Shown one piece after another: positions 27,325-35,879 of a DNA stretch of 64,000 bases. The translations under genes were made by a program, and so were the position numbers. The stretch's first letter is position 1. The number at the start of each line of letters is the position of its first letter. This DNA comes from Lachnospiraceae bacterium (GTDB lineage: Bacteria; Bacillota; Clostridia; Lachnospirales; Lachnospiraceae), in NCBI GenBank assembly GCA_015057585.1, contig SVEF01000010.1:55260-119259 (forward strand). Direction: 5' to 3'. The notes beneath the pieces were generated by a model that saw nothing but the letters and a program-made list of their open reading frames with translations, ran no database searches and had not been told where the DNA came from.

Positions 27325-29095
27325 TCTGTTCTTCCAGCAGAGGGAACGGTGCCGGGCCCAGGCTTAAGACCGCGTCATAAAACCGCGTATCACTGTAAGC
27401 TTCGCCCCACGTTTCTTCTGCTTTTTTCTGCAATTCGGTAAACTCCATGTATCCGACAAAATAGCTTAAATAATTCGCCGGCTCCGCTACCACATAATCA
27501 AAAATACTCTCCGCAGCCTCACGGCTTCCGAGGCCATAGGAATAGAGGAAGTTCTCTACCTCGTCCACGCCCCAGCCGTAATAATGCACACCGATGTCAA
27601 TCGCTGCATGAATGCCCATGATGGCAATGGAATTGTACTTTAATACCTGTGCGAGGTTCTCGTCCAGGCCGCCCATTTCATACGCCATAAATTCCACATA
27701 CTGCGCCCAGCCTTCCGTGTAGCCCGAGTAACCAAACAGGCTGCGGATGAGCGGCAGTTCCTTGGATGCTGTATATACCGTCTGATAGAGATGCCCCGGG
27801 AAGCCCTCATGTGCCATCGTCACATACAAATCACTGCTCTCATAGGAGCGGTTGATATAAATCACATTGTTCTTAAAATCATCGACCGGCGGTGTCAGAT
27901 AAAATGCCGGACTCATGTGCTCTTCCATGGACGGATGTACGTACTTAATCCGGTACGATACCTCCGGAAGTTCCGGAAATACACCGGCAATCTTCTTAGT
28001 CAAATCCTCGAGCATCGCTGCCGGGTCCGATTCACAAAACTCGTAGTGTTCCCACTTGCTCTCGATTTCCGGATCCTTACTCATAATTTCCTGCATGTCC
28101 ATCACTGCCTCATAAATGACATTCGGAATCTTTACTGCCAGTTCTTCGACCGACTTTCCGGAACCCGTTGCCACATAGGTCAGATAATCATAATATTCTT
28201 TTCCGTCTTCAAAATAAGAAAGACCGAGTTCATTGGTTCCGGTGCCCTGCAATGCCGACAAACCGTCAATGAGCAGCTGATATGCGCCTACGATTTCCGT
28301 TGTAATAAGTTCTTTGTTCCGTGCGCTGTAGGCAGCCCTTTGTTCATCGGTCAGCCAGTCTGCCTCTTTCATCTTGGAATCGAACACTTCAATCATGTAA
28401 TTTTCTTCCGGATTGCGGATGAACTGTCTGCACTGGTCTAAGATACTTTCCAAAGTCGTATCCGACATAAAAAGTCCCGCTTCGGATTTTTTCTGTTCAA
28501 ATGCAACCATCCCGGCAAAGGTATCGTCTACCACACATAACAGGTCGAGATAGTCCTCGATGTCCTGCTCTCTGCGGAAGGTATATTCCGCAAGCAGTAC
28601 CGGAAGCTGTGCCTGATAGCCTGTCGTCGGTCCGAAATACTCTGCATACAGTATCAGGTCTTCCGTCGAAAGCTCCGTATCTATGTAATCCATTAAAATA
28701 TCGTAAGTAAATTTCTGTTCCTTTGACAGCTTGTCATCGTTTAATTCTTCAAAAGCGGCTTTGATTTGGCGAAGTGCATCATACGATGCCACCAGCCCCT
28801 CATACGAGCCGTCTCCCAGACTGATTTCGTAGTCGGTAATGCCGAAATTTTCCGGATAAGCGAGCGTATAATGCAAATTAATCGTATTGCTTACCACTTC
28901 GTATTTGAAAAAATCATCCACAAACTGGTCGAATGCAGCGGAGCCTTTATTCTCCTCCTGCAGTGCCGGTGTCGCTGTTACTGTCGGCGTAGGTGTCGGT
29001 TTTTCTCCCATTCCTCTACCGCATCCGGACAATACAAGCACTGCTGCCACAAACAGCACAGCCAGCCATGTTACCTGTTTCTTACTTTGTTTCAT
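27308..29095 (-). CDS. DUF885 family lipoprotein, putative metallopeptidase
   Basis: 595 residues. The signal peptide ends in lipobox LSGC (Cys25), followed by a proline/threonine linker, so the protein is anchored on the outer face of the membrane. The DUF885 body contains the zinc motif HEGFPGHLYQ near residue 435, with GYTEGWAQYVE and a downstream histidine, the expected HExxPGH arrangement. Likely a carboxypeptidase-like peptidase; substrate unknown. ATG has AAGGAG nine bases upstream. It overlaps the MATE gene end-to-end by 17 bases. Confidence 0.85.
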   Translation of the reverse strand: MKQSKKQVTWLAVLFVAAVLVLSGCGRGMGEKPTPTPTVTATPALQEENKGSAAFDQFVDDFFKYEVVSNTINLHYTLAYPENFGITDYEISLGDGSYEGLVASYDALRQIKAAFEELNDDKLSKEQKFTYDILMDYIDTELSTEDLILYAEYFGPTTGYQAQLPVLLAEYTFRREQDIEDYLDLLCVVDDTFAGMVAFEQKKSEAGLFMSDTTLESILDQCRQFIRNPEENYMIEVFDSKMKEADWLTDEQRAAYSARNKELITTEIVGAYQLLIDGLSALQGTGTNELGLSYFEDGKEYYDYLTYVATGSGKSVEELAVKIPNVIYEAVMDMQEIMSKDPEIESKWEHYEFCESDPAAMLEDLTKKIAGVFPELPEVSYRIKYVHPSMEEHMSPAFYLTPPVDDFKNNVIYINRSYESSDLYVTMAHEGFPGHLYQTVYTASKELPLIRSLFGYSGYTEGWAQYVEFMAYEMGGLDENLAQVLKYNSIAIMGIHAAIDIGVHYYGWGVDEVENFLYSYGLGSREAAESIFDYVVAEPANYLSYFVGYMEFTELQKKAEETWGEAYSDTRFYDAVLSLGPAPFPLLEEQIILMK

Positions 29096-29120
29096 CTCCC
29101 GGTTCTCCTTTTCCCGTTGG

Positions 29121-29366
29121 TTATTTTAAAAATGCATCAGTCAGGCGGATGCCCGATGCCATTTTCTTTAGCTGCGACAGTTCTCTTTTCATATAAGCCT
29201 CTAACAAAAGAAGTTCCCCATCGTTAAACCCGGAACTCCGAATGATTTTGCAGTCTGGGATCCTGCCCTCTGCCATCCGTTCTCCATCCGTAAATGATAC
29301 ATACGCCATTTTCTTTCCGTCTTTTTCGCACACCGGCGATACCGACATCGTAAATTCATTTTCCAT
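29121..29366 (-). CDS. Conserved hypothetical small protein
   Basis: 81 residues starting MENEFTMSVSPVCEKDGKKM. The start was shortened to 29366 because AAAGGAGG lies seven bases upstream. Contains a compact basic-acidic fold with SFTDGERMAEGRIPDC and helix LLLLEAYMKRELSQLKKMA; no signal peptide, membrane segment or known motif. It looks like a Lachnospiraceae-restricted family. It sits 25 bases before the lipoprotein gene and after the chemoreceptor, and may be transcribed with either. Function unknown. Confidence 0.72.
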   Translation of the reverse strand: MENEFTMSVSPVCEKDGKKMAYVSFTDGERMAEGRIPDCKIIRSSGFNDGELLLLEAYMKRELSQLKKMASGIRLTDAFLK

Positions 29367-29393
29367 ATGGGTTCCTCCTTTTCTATATTCGGA

Positions 29394-29420
29394 CGCCGGG
29401 AGACAACACATCTCCCGGCG
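29394..29420. terminator. Hairpin between chemoreceptor and small gene
   Basis: Perfect 10-bp stem CGCCGGGAGA / TCTCCCGGCG with a 7-base loop, 15 bases beyond the chemoreceptor stop. The T-run (five T) is on the plus-strand side; on the minus strand, the direction of the flanking genes, the stem is followed by TCCG, so termination in that direction is doubtful. Confidence 0.5.
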
Positions 29421-29435
29421 TTTTTGCATCCTGTA

Positions 29436-30938
29436 TTATTCTGTATACTGCTGCATCTGCTGCGTCGAAGTTTCGATTACATGGATGGAGTTCTTTACGC
29501 CCTCCGCATTCTGTAAATTATTTTCGCTCATCGTCAGTACCTGTTCCGCATTCGCGGTAATTTCTTCGGTAGCTGCCGACAGCTGCGAGATGCTGTCTAC
29601 AATCACATTGTTGGAATCCGATAATTCTCCGATGGCAATATCCATCTCGTTGATATCCTGAATCAGTACCGTCATGTCAGCATTTAACTTAGAAAACGCT
29701 TCCGATGCTGCGGTAATCTTTTGATTCTGGCTTTCGGTTGCCGCTACGGACTGACCTACGGATGCCACTACCTCTGCCGAGTTCAAATTTAATTCATTGA
29801 CAATTGTTGTAATCTGCTCGGTCGAGTGCTTTGTCTGCTCTGCTAACTGACGGATCTGGTCAGCTACTACTGCAAAGCCACGGCCTGCTTCACCGGCACG
29901 CGCACTCTCAATAGAAGCATTGAGTGCAAGCAGATTGGTCTGACTGGAAATACCGAGAATCATGCCTGCAATTTCTTCTACTTCCTTTGTCTTCTGCTGC
30001 AGGCGCTGCATTGCCTCGTTTACCTGTGCGTTTGTTTCGGCAATCAGTTTGGACTGCTCCTGCAGTTCCTGCATCACGCGCAGATTTTCCTGAATGCTTT
30101 CGTTGGAATCCATAGCGATACCAACCATCTTTTTGGAACGCTCGCCGGTCTGTGTAATCGCCTCCTGGATGGACTGCGTCATCTTGTTCTGCTCTTCGAT
30201 GTTTTCTGCCGTCATCTGTGTGGAATCTACGATTTCCTTCATACTGGAGGTCACATTCTGTGTCTGTTCATATAAGTTACCAACCAGTTCGGTACTCTTT
30301 CCTGCCTCAGCAAATACGGCTTCCGAGCCTTCTACAATACCGTCCAGCATCGTCTGGATCTTCGTTGTCTGCTCTGCTACGGAACCAAGGGCGTCACGGT
30401 TAAACTGGTTCATAATATGGCACAGTCTCCAGTCCACATAAAGTCCAAGGAATACACAAAGCATACAGCACATCGAGTCAACGTCTGTCACGCCCTGTCC
30501 CTTTAATCCGCGGAACACATTAATGAATATTACGATAATGCCAAAGACGATAGACATCTTACCGACACGCTTCGGCATAAAGTACGGAATTTGCAGCATC
30601 AGCATAACAATAATGGCATATAAAATAAAATTAGCATCGGTATTACAGCCGAGCAAAAAGATTTCAATACCGCCGCAGACGACCGAAATCACACTGTATT
30701 TCCGGCTGGCCTTATTTTTTAAGTAGGTAACCAGATTAATTACTTCCAATACTGCCACAATCGCCATGTTGGAATACGCGAATGCCTTGTGCAGGTCACC
30801 GAATGAAGACCGCATAAATAAATACAGCAAAAACATAAAATACAGCGCATTCATTCCGATAAAATAGAACTTGTTCAACGCTTTGTAACGCTCATTTTCG
30901 TCATTGTAACGAAACTTCTTCACTTCTGTCTCTTTCAT
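29436..30938 (-). CDS. Methyl-accepting chemotaxis protein
   Basis: 500-residue chemoreceptor. The first 185 residues hold five or six membrane helices with little periplasmic sequence, so the stimulus is probably sensed in or near the membrane. The rest is the long helical signalling hairpin, with the highly conserved tip [20 protein letters not shown] followed by [20 protein letters not shown] and methylation-type repeats on both sides. ATG 30938 was chosen over an upstream in-frame start because GGAGGAAGGT directly precedes it. Fits the flagellar genes at the left end of the window. Monocistronic or leading the following small gene. Confidence 0.9.
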   Translation of the reverse strand: MKETEVKKFRYNDENERYKALNKFYFIGMNALYFMFLLYLFMRSSFGDLHKAFAYSNMAIVAVLEVINLVTYLKNKASRKYSVISVVCGGIEIFLLGCNTDANFILYAIIVMLMLQIPYFMPKRVGKMSIVFGIIVIFINVFRGLKGQGVTDVDSMCCMLCVFLGLYVDWRLCHIMNQFNRDALGSVAEQTTKIQTMLDGIVEGSEAVFAEAGKSTELVGNLYEQTQNVTSSMKEIVDSTQMTAENIEEQNKMTQSIQEAITQTGERSKKMVGIAMDSNESIQENLRVMQELQEQSKLIAETNAQVNEAMQRLQQKTKEVEEIAGMILGISSQTNLLALNASIESARAGEAGRGFAVVADQIRQLAEQTKHSTEQITTIVNELNLNSAEVVASVGQSVAATESQNQKITAASEAFSKLNADMTVLIQDINEMDIAIGELSDSNNVIVDSISQLSAATEEITANAEQVLTMSENNLQNAEGVKNSIHVIETSTQQMQQYTE

Positions 30939-31064
30939 ACCTTCCTCCGATAAAATAGTTTTTCCCCATAGTTCCTGTGCTTCCGCCAATCTGTGAGAGC
31001 ACAAAGTTATTTTATCATAGTTTTTGAACATTTTCCATCATTTTTTATAAAAATTCCGACAATT

Positions 31065-31583
31065 TTATACAAAATCCATCGGCTCTACCGTCTTTACCCA
31101 ATGTATCTTTGCAATCGGCACATGACAATAGCCGGCCGGATTCTTATCGAGGTACTTCTGATGATATTCCTCCGCATCATAAAAATGCACAAGTGGGCAG
31201 GCTTCGATGGCAAGAAGGACCGGACCCACTTTTTGCTGCAGGGTATCTAAGGAGGTGCGGATGACTGCCTCGTCCTCTCCATCCGTAAAATAAATGCCCG
31301 TCCGGTACTGGTGTCCGACATCCTCTCCCTGCTTGTCCACCGAGGTCGGGTCGATGATTTCGTAAAAAAGATTTAAAAGCGCAGAAAGCGGAAGCTTTGT
31401 TTCGTCATAAACCACCTTTACCGTCTCTGCATGTCCCGTATTTTCATAACGCACCTGTTCATACGTTGGGTGATCCGTGTCCCCGTTTGCAAAGCCGACT
31501 GCTGTTTCCGACACGCCTTTGATATTTGCTACATATTTTTCCACGCCCCAATAGCAGCCGCCTGCGAGGTAAATTGTTTTCAT
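31065..31583 (-). CDS. msrA: Peptide methionine (S)-S-oxide reductase
   Basis: Repairs oxidised methionine in proteins. 172 residues; the catalytic cysteine is Cys10 in AGGCYWGVE (GCFWG in most homologues, here with Tyr for Phe), followed by GFANGDTDHPTYEQV and the TGHAETVKV and HQYRTGIYF segments that complete the active site. No MsrB domain is fused. RBS AAAGGAG is about 8 bases upstream. Stands alone between the chemoreceptor and the phosphatase. Confidence 0.93.
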   Translation of the reverse strand: MKTIYLAGGCYWGVEKYVANIKGVSETAVGFANGDTDHPTYEQVRYENTGHAETVKVVYDETKLPLSALLNLFYEIIDPTSVDKQGEDVGHQYRTGIYFTDGEDEAVIRTSLDTLQQKVGPVLLAIEACPLVHFYDAEEYHQKYLDKNPAGYCHVPIAKIHWVKTVEPMDFV

Positions 31584-31647
31584 GCAAATGTACTCCTTTT
31601 CCCATTAGTCTTGTTCTGTTTTTGGCTTTTTGTTCTTACCTTTAGAA

Positions 31648-32142
31648 TTATTTCATATGTTCCAGGCAAAAGGCAAGAAGTCCCGTACAGCCTGCCAGCA
31701 CATCCCGGTACGTGGTCTCAAAATCACCCGTGTACCACGGGTCCGCCACATCCGCTGCCGCATTTAGCTTTCCTGCTTCTTCGTAATCCTTAAAAGAAAG
31801 CAGCTTATAAATCTTCCCTTCCGGATCTCCGTCGGCAATCCGGTTCATATTGCGCATATTGGCCGTATCCATACCGATGAGGTAATCGTATTTCTCATAG
31901 TCCGCCGGCGTCATCTGCACCGCGCGATGCGGAACGACAGGGATATTTACCTTTCTCAGTTGATTCACGGTACCATAGTGCGGACCGTTCCCGATTTCCT
32001 CTCGGCTGGTTGCTGCGGAACTAATGTAAAAGAGGTCTTCGAGGTGGTGCAATTTCACCAGATGTGCGAAGACGGATTGAGCCATAGTGCTGCGGCAGAT
32101 ATTGCCGTGGCAAATCATGAGGACTTTTATTTTATCTTTCAT
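31648..32142 (-). CDS. Low molecular weight protein-tyrosine phosphatase
   Basis: 164 residues with the LMW-PTP P-loop CHGNICRS at Cys11-Arg17 and the catalytic aspartate in ADPWYTGD near residue 133. Dephosphorylates tyrosine (or arginine) phosphate in the cytosol; in Firmicutes such enzymes often control capsule synthesis or stress regulators. Starts with AAGGATTTGATAACTT before ATG. It is the last gene of conserved type before the integrase region. Confidence 0.88.
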   Translation of the reverse strand: MKDKIKVLMICHGNICRSTMAQSVFAHLVKLHHLEDLFYISSAATSREEIGNGPHYGTVNQLRKVNIPVVPHRAVQMTPADYEKYDYLIGMDTANMRNMNRIADGDPEGKIYKLLSFKDYEEAGKLNAAADVADPWYTGDFETTYRDVLAGCTGLLAFCLEHMK

Positions 32143-32250
32143 AAGTTATCAAATCCTTTCAAAAGCCCGTATTTACTGGGTTTGTGGGTTTTTTCAATTT
32201 TTTGCTGTTTTCTCATTTGTACTCAAATCAGGGCATATTTTCTCGGGTAA

Positions 32251-32414
32251 CTGGTATACAAATTGGTATATTTTCAAAAAAAATATACCAGCAATTTTCA
32301 GTGGTATAAATTTTCGCGAACCCGCATAAACACTGGGTTTCTTCATGCTTCCATGGCAAATTAACACATCAAAAATGCTCATTTTTCAGCGAAAAAAACT
32401 AGATTTTATACCAC
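32251..32414. repeat. TGGTATA repeats downstream of the integrase
   Basis: TGGTATA or its complement occurs at 32252, 32264, 32284 (reverse), 32302 and about 32407 (reverse). Two more lie upstream of the integrase (about 33750 and 33775). 32264 and 32284 form an inverted pair. Copies on both sides of a Tn916-type int gene suggest recombinase or excisionase arm sites. The rest of the 300-base gap is AT-rich and holds no gene; ACTGGGTTT appears twice (near 32174 and 32332). Confidence 0.5.
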
Positions 32415-32445
32415 GTTTTTAGCCCGTATGGCAACTTGCTTTTTT

Positions 32446-33654
32446 TTACGCCTCCTTGGTTGACAAGTAATCAAGCCTCTCCATTTCCGCAATTGCATCC
32501 TCCGATTTGATGTGCGTATATGTATCAAGAGTCACTGAAATATCTCCGTGTCCCATGATATACTGCAATACTTTCGGATTCATTCCCGACTTCGCCATAT
32601 TTGTGCAAAACGTATGTCTGCATACATGTGGCGTAATCTTCGGCAACTGCACGCGATAGATGCTGTTGTACTTTTCTACAGAAAGCTGGAAGTATTTCTC
32701 CCAATGCAATGCCACTTTCGGTTTACCGTTCTTGTCTAAGAACAGAAATCCTGAATACCCGTCTACAACCGGCTCAATCTTTGGCTTGGGACGCATCTTG
32801 ATAATCCGTTTAAATGCAGCCACCACATCCGGCGTCATCGGCACCTCACGAACACCATTCTCCGTCTTCGTCTTCTCACATATATACCTCATATCACTGG
32901 TGCGCTGGAGCTGATGATTGACTTTAACAACTTTCTTATTAAAATCAATGTCCTTCATCGTCAAACCACAAAACTCACTGATACGAAGTCCTGTCTTGAA
33001 CAAGATATAAAACGCATCATAGTACTGGCTATAATGGTTGTCCTCCATAATGAACTGCAGGAACTTTCTCTCCTGTTCTCTTGTGAGTGCATCCCTTTTG
33101 ACACTGTCATTCACTACTACCGTGTGAAGCTCAAACTGGAAAGGATTCTTGACAATCATATCATCATCCGCCGCCATCTGAAACGCAGGCCTGAGAACAC
33201 CGCGCACTGTATGAATCGTGCTGTATCCTCTTCCGTTCTTCTGCATGTTAATCAGAAAAATCTTTGCATCCGATGTTTTGATGCTTGCAATCTTCCTTTG
33301 TCCAAATGGTTCCTTTGCCAAAATATTTTGCACAAATTTGTACCCGGTCTGAGTGCTTTGTTTTACTCCGGTCTTGGTTGAAATATATTTCTCTACCAAC
33401 TCACAAACCGTAATATCCTCACAACAGATTTCCAGTCTTAGCTGTTTCTCAATCTCCTTAATTTTCTCTCTCAAGGATTTGTCCTTGCGCTTTCCTGCCG
33501 GCATAGGATCCGAAGCAGTCAGTCGCCAACTGTAAACCGTTTTCCTCTGACCAAATGGGGTTGTGTAACGATAGACATAACGTCCATTGTCCAACTGGTT
33601 TTCCCCCATCTGAAGTACTCTACCTTTATTGTCACGTCTCTTTGCATTACTCAT
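32446..33654 (-). CDS. int: Tn916-family tyrosine integrase
   Basis: Site-specific recombinase of an integrative element. 402 residues. The N-terminal AP2-like DNA-binding domain begins MSNAKRRDNKGRVLQMGE like Tn916 Int, a SAM-like core-binding domain follows, then the catalytic domain with Arg224 (TGLRISEFCG), His343-x-x-Arg346 (HVCRHTFCTN), His369 (GHGDISVTLD) and nucleophile Tyr379, the same tyrosine number as Tn916 Int. ATG 33654 follows AAGGAG by seven bases. All catalytic residues are intact. Adjacent xis and regulatory genes complete the module. Confidence 0.93.
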   Translation of the reverse strand: MSNAKRRDNKGRVLQMGENQLDNGRYVYRYTTPFGQRKTVYSWRLTASDPMPAGKRKDKSLREKIKEIEKQLRLEICCEDITVCELVEKYISTKTGVKQSTQTGYKFVQNILAKEPFGQRKIASIKTSDAKIFLINMQKNGRGYSTIHTVRGVLRPAFQMAADDDMIVKNPFQFELHTVVVNDSVKRDALTREQERKFLQFIMEDNHYSQYYDAFYILFKTGLRISEFCGLTMKDIDFNKKVVKVNHQLQRTSDMRYICEKTKTENGVREVPMTPDVVAAFKRIIKMRPKPKIEPVVDGYSGFLFLDKNGKPKVALHWEKYFQLSVEKYNSIYRVQLPKITPHVCRHTFCTNMAKSGMNPKVLQYIMGHGDISVTLDTYTHIKSEDAIAEMERLDYLSTKEA

Positions 33655-33746
33655 AATCATTCTCCTTTCAAAGAGCTGTGACATGGTCTAGTGTTAATAT
33701 ATCACAACTCCTTCGATTTTTCCATAATATTCGGGCTTTCCTGAAA

Positions 33747-33783
33747 GTTTATACCAGTAAATCCAGCGAAATTATATACCAGA
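33747..33783. repeat. TACCAG repeats between int and xis
   Basis: Two direct copies, TATACCAGTAA (about 33750) and TATACCAGAAA (about 33775), complement the TGGTATA series on the other side of int. Possible Xis/Int sites. Confidence 0.4.
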
Positions 33784-33800
33784 AAGCCTTGGCCAATTTC

Positions 33801-34007
33801 TTATATCGCCTCTAATGTATCTACATATTTCTCAAACAACGCACGTTTGATTTGTACCCGGTTTCCGTTCCAAAGAAGGTAATCCGCGTTCTTGTTCTCG
33901 TTAATAAGATTACGCAGCTTATGTTCTCCGATGCGGAAATACGCTGCCGCCTCCTCAATGCTCAGAGTATATTTTCTCCAAATAGGGATGTTATAGGTTT
34001 CACTCAT
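33801..34007 (-). CDS. xis: Tn916-type excisionase
   Basis: 68-residue winged-helix DNA-binding protein starting [20 protein letters not shown], with the typical [19 protein letters not shown] helix-turn-helix, like Tn916 Xis. It directs integrase toward excision. Start at 34007 preceded by TTTGGAG; it overlaps the preceding small gene by 8 bases. The order regulator - small gene - xis - int is as in Tn916/Tn1549 relatives. Confidence 0.85.
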   Translation of the reverse strand: MSETYNIPIWRKYTLSIEEAAAYFRIGEHKLRNLINENKNADYLLWNGNRVQIKRALFEKYVDTLEAI

Positions 34008-34245
34008 TTGCTCCAAACTCCCCTTTCTTAACACGATGCTTTTCTAAGTATTCATTTACAATATCCAGATTAACAATCACACACCTCTTCACTTTGTAAA
34101 CCGCATTTGCTTCTTTTGCTATCTCCTGGAATGTATGAAGACCTAATGAGTAAAGGGCTGCGCCCTCTGCATACCTGACAAATCTTTTAGTTCCGTTCTG
34201 CACCTGGGCCTCTAAATCTTTCACTTCTGTTCTCATCTTTGGCAT
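34000..34245 (-). CDS. Small DUF6462-like element protein
   Basis: 81 residues. Central motif [20 protein letters not shown], then [20 protein letters not shown], as in small excisionase-like/DUF6462 proteins found next to Tn916-type integrases in Firmicutes. Probably a MerR-like winged-helix protein acting with Xis; that role is inference. ATG 34245 has GGGAGG eight bases upstream; its start is one base beyond the end of the sigma-like gene. Confidence 0.72.
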   Translation of the reverse strand: MPKMRTEVKDLEAQVQNGTKRFVRYAEGAALYSLGLHTFQEIAKEANAVYKVKRCVIVNLDIVNEYLEKHRVKKGEFGANE

Positions 34246-34246
34246 C

Positions 34247-34816
34247 TTACACACCTCCCACATTCCCATCTAAAAATCCTACCATCTGTACCTTAAGCTT
34301 TCGCTTCACTCTGTGAAGCTTCTGCTGAACTGATTCATATACAAGTCCTCTGTCCTCGGCAATATCAGCGATGCACTTTTCCTTTCTCAAAAAAGGTCCA
34401 AATACAGCTGCCTCTTCTTTGTCCAAAATGCCCAGCTGCTGATTAAACAGCTCATAATCCTTTCGCATTGTTCTCAGCAGAAAAGCCTCTCTCTGAAACT
34501 CTTCTCCTCTGTCAACACCCTCCAGCACATCTCCGGAAAAATCACACGCTATAATCGCATCCCTGGTAAGCACATTGCTAATTGCAGTATCTGCTGTAAT
34601 GTCGCTATGCTTCCCCGATGTCTGTACCCGAACACCAAGGTCCCCTTGACTTTTACTCCGATTGTAGGCCTTCTCATTCTCAATCATGTAACGAAGTCCT
34701 TCCGTATAACCATCAATAATCCCCATAAAATTCGGATAATGACGAATAATGATATCTACTTTCTTCGCTGAATCTGCTTTTTCATACACATTTAAAATAT
34801 TTCTAATCGCTGCCAT
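34247..34816 (-). CDS. Sigma-70 region-4-like regulator of the element
   Basis: 189 residues. The last 60 form a helix-turn-helix of sigma-70 region 4 type (KEKCIADIAEDRGLVYESVQ then HRVKRKLKVQ), similar to ArpU/sigma-like regulators common in Lachnospiraceae integrative elements. The first 130 residues are mostly helical without a recognised motif. ATG 34816 has GGAGG six bases upstream. A possible promoter (ACGACA, 17 bases, TAGAAT) lies upstream near 34860-34910. It heads the regulator - small - xis - int row and may control it. Confidence 0.68.
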   Translation of the reverse strand: MAAIRNILNVYEKADSAKKVDIIIRHYPNFMGIIDGYTEGLRYMIENEKAYNRSKSQGDLGVRVQTSGKHSDITADTAISNVLTRDAIIACDFSGDVLEGVDRGEEFQREAFLLRTMRKDYELFNQQLGILDKEEAAVFGPFLRKEKCIADIAEDRGLVYESVQQKLHRVKRKLKVQMVGFLDGNVGGV

Positions 34817-34957
34817 CGTTTCCTCCAATTATTTGTTTTCGATGTAAGCTTTGCGAACCGGTTGCTTTTTCTTACTGATATCATTCTACGGCTTTCTATG
34901 GATTCTGTCGTTTCCCAAAGAGTAGACAAAAAGTCTAGCGGGAATAGACTTTAGAAC

Positions 34958-34991
34958 AAAAAAATCGGCCAACTCATCAAAAGTCAGCCGA
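34958..34991 (-). terminator. Terminator after the tRNA-Arg pair
   Basis: Minus strand TCGGCTGACT-TTTGATG-AGTTGGCCGA followed by seven T, 17 bases after tRNA-Arg(ACG). A second weaker hairpin (TAGACTTTTT) follows. Confidence 0.85.
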
Positions 34992-35007
34992 CATATATAT
35001 TATCAAG

Positions 35008-35079
35008 CACTCCCACCTGGAATCGAACCAGGATCAACCGGTTCGTAGCCGGTCATTCTATCCATTAAACTATGAGAGC
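35008..35079 (-). tRNA. tRNA-Arg (anticodon ACG)
   Basis: 72 nt without encoded CCA. Acceptor GCTCTCA / TGGGAGT (two G-U pairs), D-arm with AATGGAT loop, anticodon arm ACCGG-CTACGAA-CCGGT, T-arm CCTGG-TTCGATT-CCAGG. Four bases downstream of tRNA-Arg(TCT). The wobble-rich acceptor is typical of element-borne tRNAs. Confidence 0.88.
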
Positions 35080-35083
35080 ATAG

Positions 35084-35155
35084 CAGTCCCTACAGGAATC
35101 GAACCCATATCAAAAGATTAGAAATCTCTTGTTTTCTCCATTAAACTAAGGGACC
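35084..35155 (-). tRNA. tRNA-Arg (anticodon TCT)
   Basis: 72 nt. Acceptor GGTCCCT / AGGGACT, anticodon arm AGAGA-TTTCTAA-TCTTT, T-arm ATGGG-TTCGATT-CCTGT with two G-U pairs. AT-rich body unlike a typical host tRNA. Directly follows a Cro/C1-type regulator gene. Confidence 0.82.
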
Positions 35156-35203
35156 ATATGGCAGGAGCATTCACTCCTGCTTTTCTTTATTCACTTTTTC
35201 TAT

Positions 35204-35464
35204 TCATGCGGATGCACTGAGTACAATACCACCGCATTGCTCCACTACCAGTATCTCATCAATTGATACTTTAAAGATTGCAGATAGCAAAACCAAATTA
35301 TCTACAGTAGGAAGTGCGGTACCATGCTGCCATTTGTAAATAGCCTGTGGTGTACCAAAGCCAAAAATATTTTGCAAATCCTTTACTGTATATCCAGCTT
35401 CCTTCCGAAGCTTCTCTATATTCTTTCCTGTAGCCACTAAATCTACTGTTGGTATATTGAACAT
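35204..35464 (-). CDS. Small XRE-family (Cro/C1) regulator, paralogue 1
   Basis: 86 residues with a HTH_3 fold: TGKNIEKLRKEAGYTVKDLQ then FGFGTPQAIYKWQHGTALPT and DNLVLLSAIFKVSIDEILVV. Start at 35464 preceded by GGAGGTAAAC. One of four close paralogues in the window (35204, 53058, 59150, 60948); the 60948 copy is the most similar, and both sit immediately upstream of tRNA genes on the same strand. Likely a repressor of element genes; target unknown. Ends with a hydrophobic/serine tail instead of a second domain. Confidence 0.85.
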   Translation of the reverse strand: MFNIPTVDLVATGKNIEKLRKEAGYTVKDLQNIFGFGTPQAIYKWQHGTALPTVDNLVLLSAIFKVSIDEILVVEQCGGIVLSASA

Positions 35465-35477
35465 GTTTACCTCCATA

Positions 35478-35519
35478 CAAAAACGCCTAACCCTGCAATT
35501 TCTCACATAGGCTAGGCGT
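35478..35519 (-). terminator. Terminator-like hairpin before XRE 1
   Basis: Minus strand ACGCCTAGCC ... GGTTAGGCGT followed by TTTTG; lies between the small frame at 35534 and the regulator, so it may end that transcript or attenuate the regulator. Confidence 0.6.
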
Positions 35520-35533
35520 AATTTACATTTCGG

Positions 35534-35677
35534 CTATTCACTGGAACGATATTTACAGTCATCCCACGGCAATCCGATTATCCTATATGAGTGCATGTTT
35601 CTAAAGCCCCTATTCATTCGTCTGAACGGTGCCATCTCTCGCATTGTATGAGGTCGTCTTAAAAATAAAGTAAACAT
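35534..35677 (-). CDS. Possible arginine-rich small peptide
   Basis: 47 residues, MFTLFLRRPHTMREMAPFRR, then MNRGFRNMH and a polar tail. AAAGGAG lies 12 bases before the chosen ATG, and a terminator-like hairpin follows the stop. Composition (Arg, Met) resembles the frame at 36056-36190. No known domain; it could be non-coding sequence downstream of tRNA genes. Confidence 0.3.
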   Translation of the reverse strand: MFTLFLRRPHTMREMAPFRRMNRGFRNMHSYRIIGLPWDDCKYRSSE

Positions 35678-35739
35678 CGAACTCGGTTCTCCTTTCCATG
35701 AGTTTCTGCTCATCATGTTCTAAGTCGGAATCTGCCCAT

Positions 35740-35797
35740 ACAATTGAGCAAGCTCAATTGTCAAGAATCACGCGCGCTACCACTTGCGCAACATCCC
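35740..35797 (-). pseudogene. Truncated tRNA 5' half joined to a perfect palindrome
   Basis: The minus strand reads as a tRNA from acceptor GGGATGT through D-arm GCGC-AAGTGGTA-GCGC to the anticodon loop TTCTTGA (anticodon would be CTT, Lys). It is then interrupted by a 22-nt palindrome (ACAATTGAGC / GCTCAATTGT, 35740-35761). No matching 3' half follows, so it is a fragment. It parallels the hairpin insertions in the Ser and Lys tRNAs at 60.4-60.9 kb. Confidence 0.45.
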
Positions 35798-35803
35798 GAT
35801 GAG

Positions 35804-35878
35804 TAGCGGGGGTGGGATTCGAACCCACGTTACAGGGCTTATGAGGCCCGGCTGGAACCATCTCCAGTCCACCCCGCA
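35804..35878 (-). tRNA. tRNA-Met (CAT), initiator-like, copy B
   Basis: 75 nt. Acceptor GCGGGG / CCCCGC with an unpaired 1-72 position (U-U), reminiscent of the 1-72 mismatch of initiator tRNA; anticodon stem with three G-C pairs (GGGC-CTCATAA-GCCC region); T-arm GTGGG-TTCGAAT-CCCAC. The D-arm is unusual: CTGG-AGATGGTT-CCAG after four linker bases. One base separates it from copy A. Not a clean match to a normal host fMet gene. Confidence 0.78.
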
Positions 35879-35879
35879 A

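Noticed and set aside
32163..32345. ACTGGGTTT repeats as attachment sites of the element
   Set aside because: Only 9 bases, both copies on the same side of int, and no second end identified; kept as a note only.
34860..34910. Seventh shared-box promoter (ACGACA, 17 bases, TAGAAT)
   Set aside because: Promoter spacing is good but the upstream box matches poorly, so it was not counted in the regulon.
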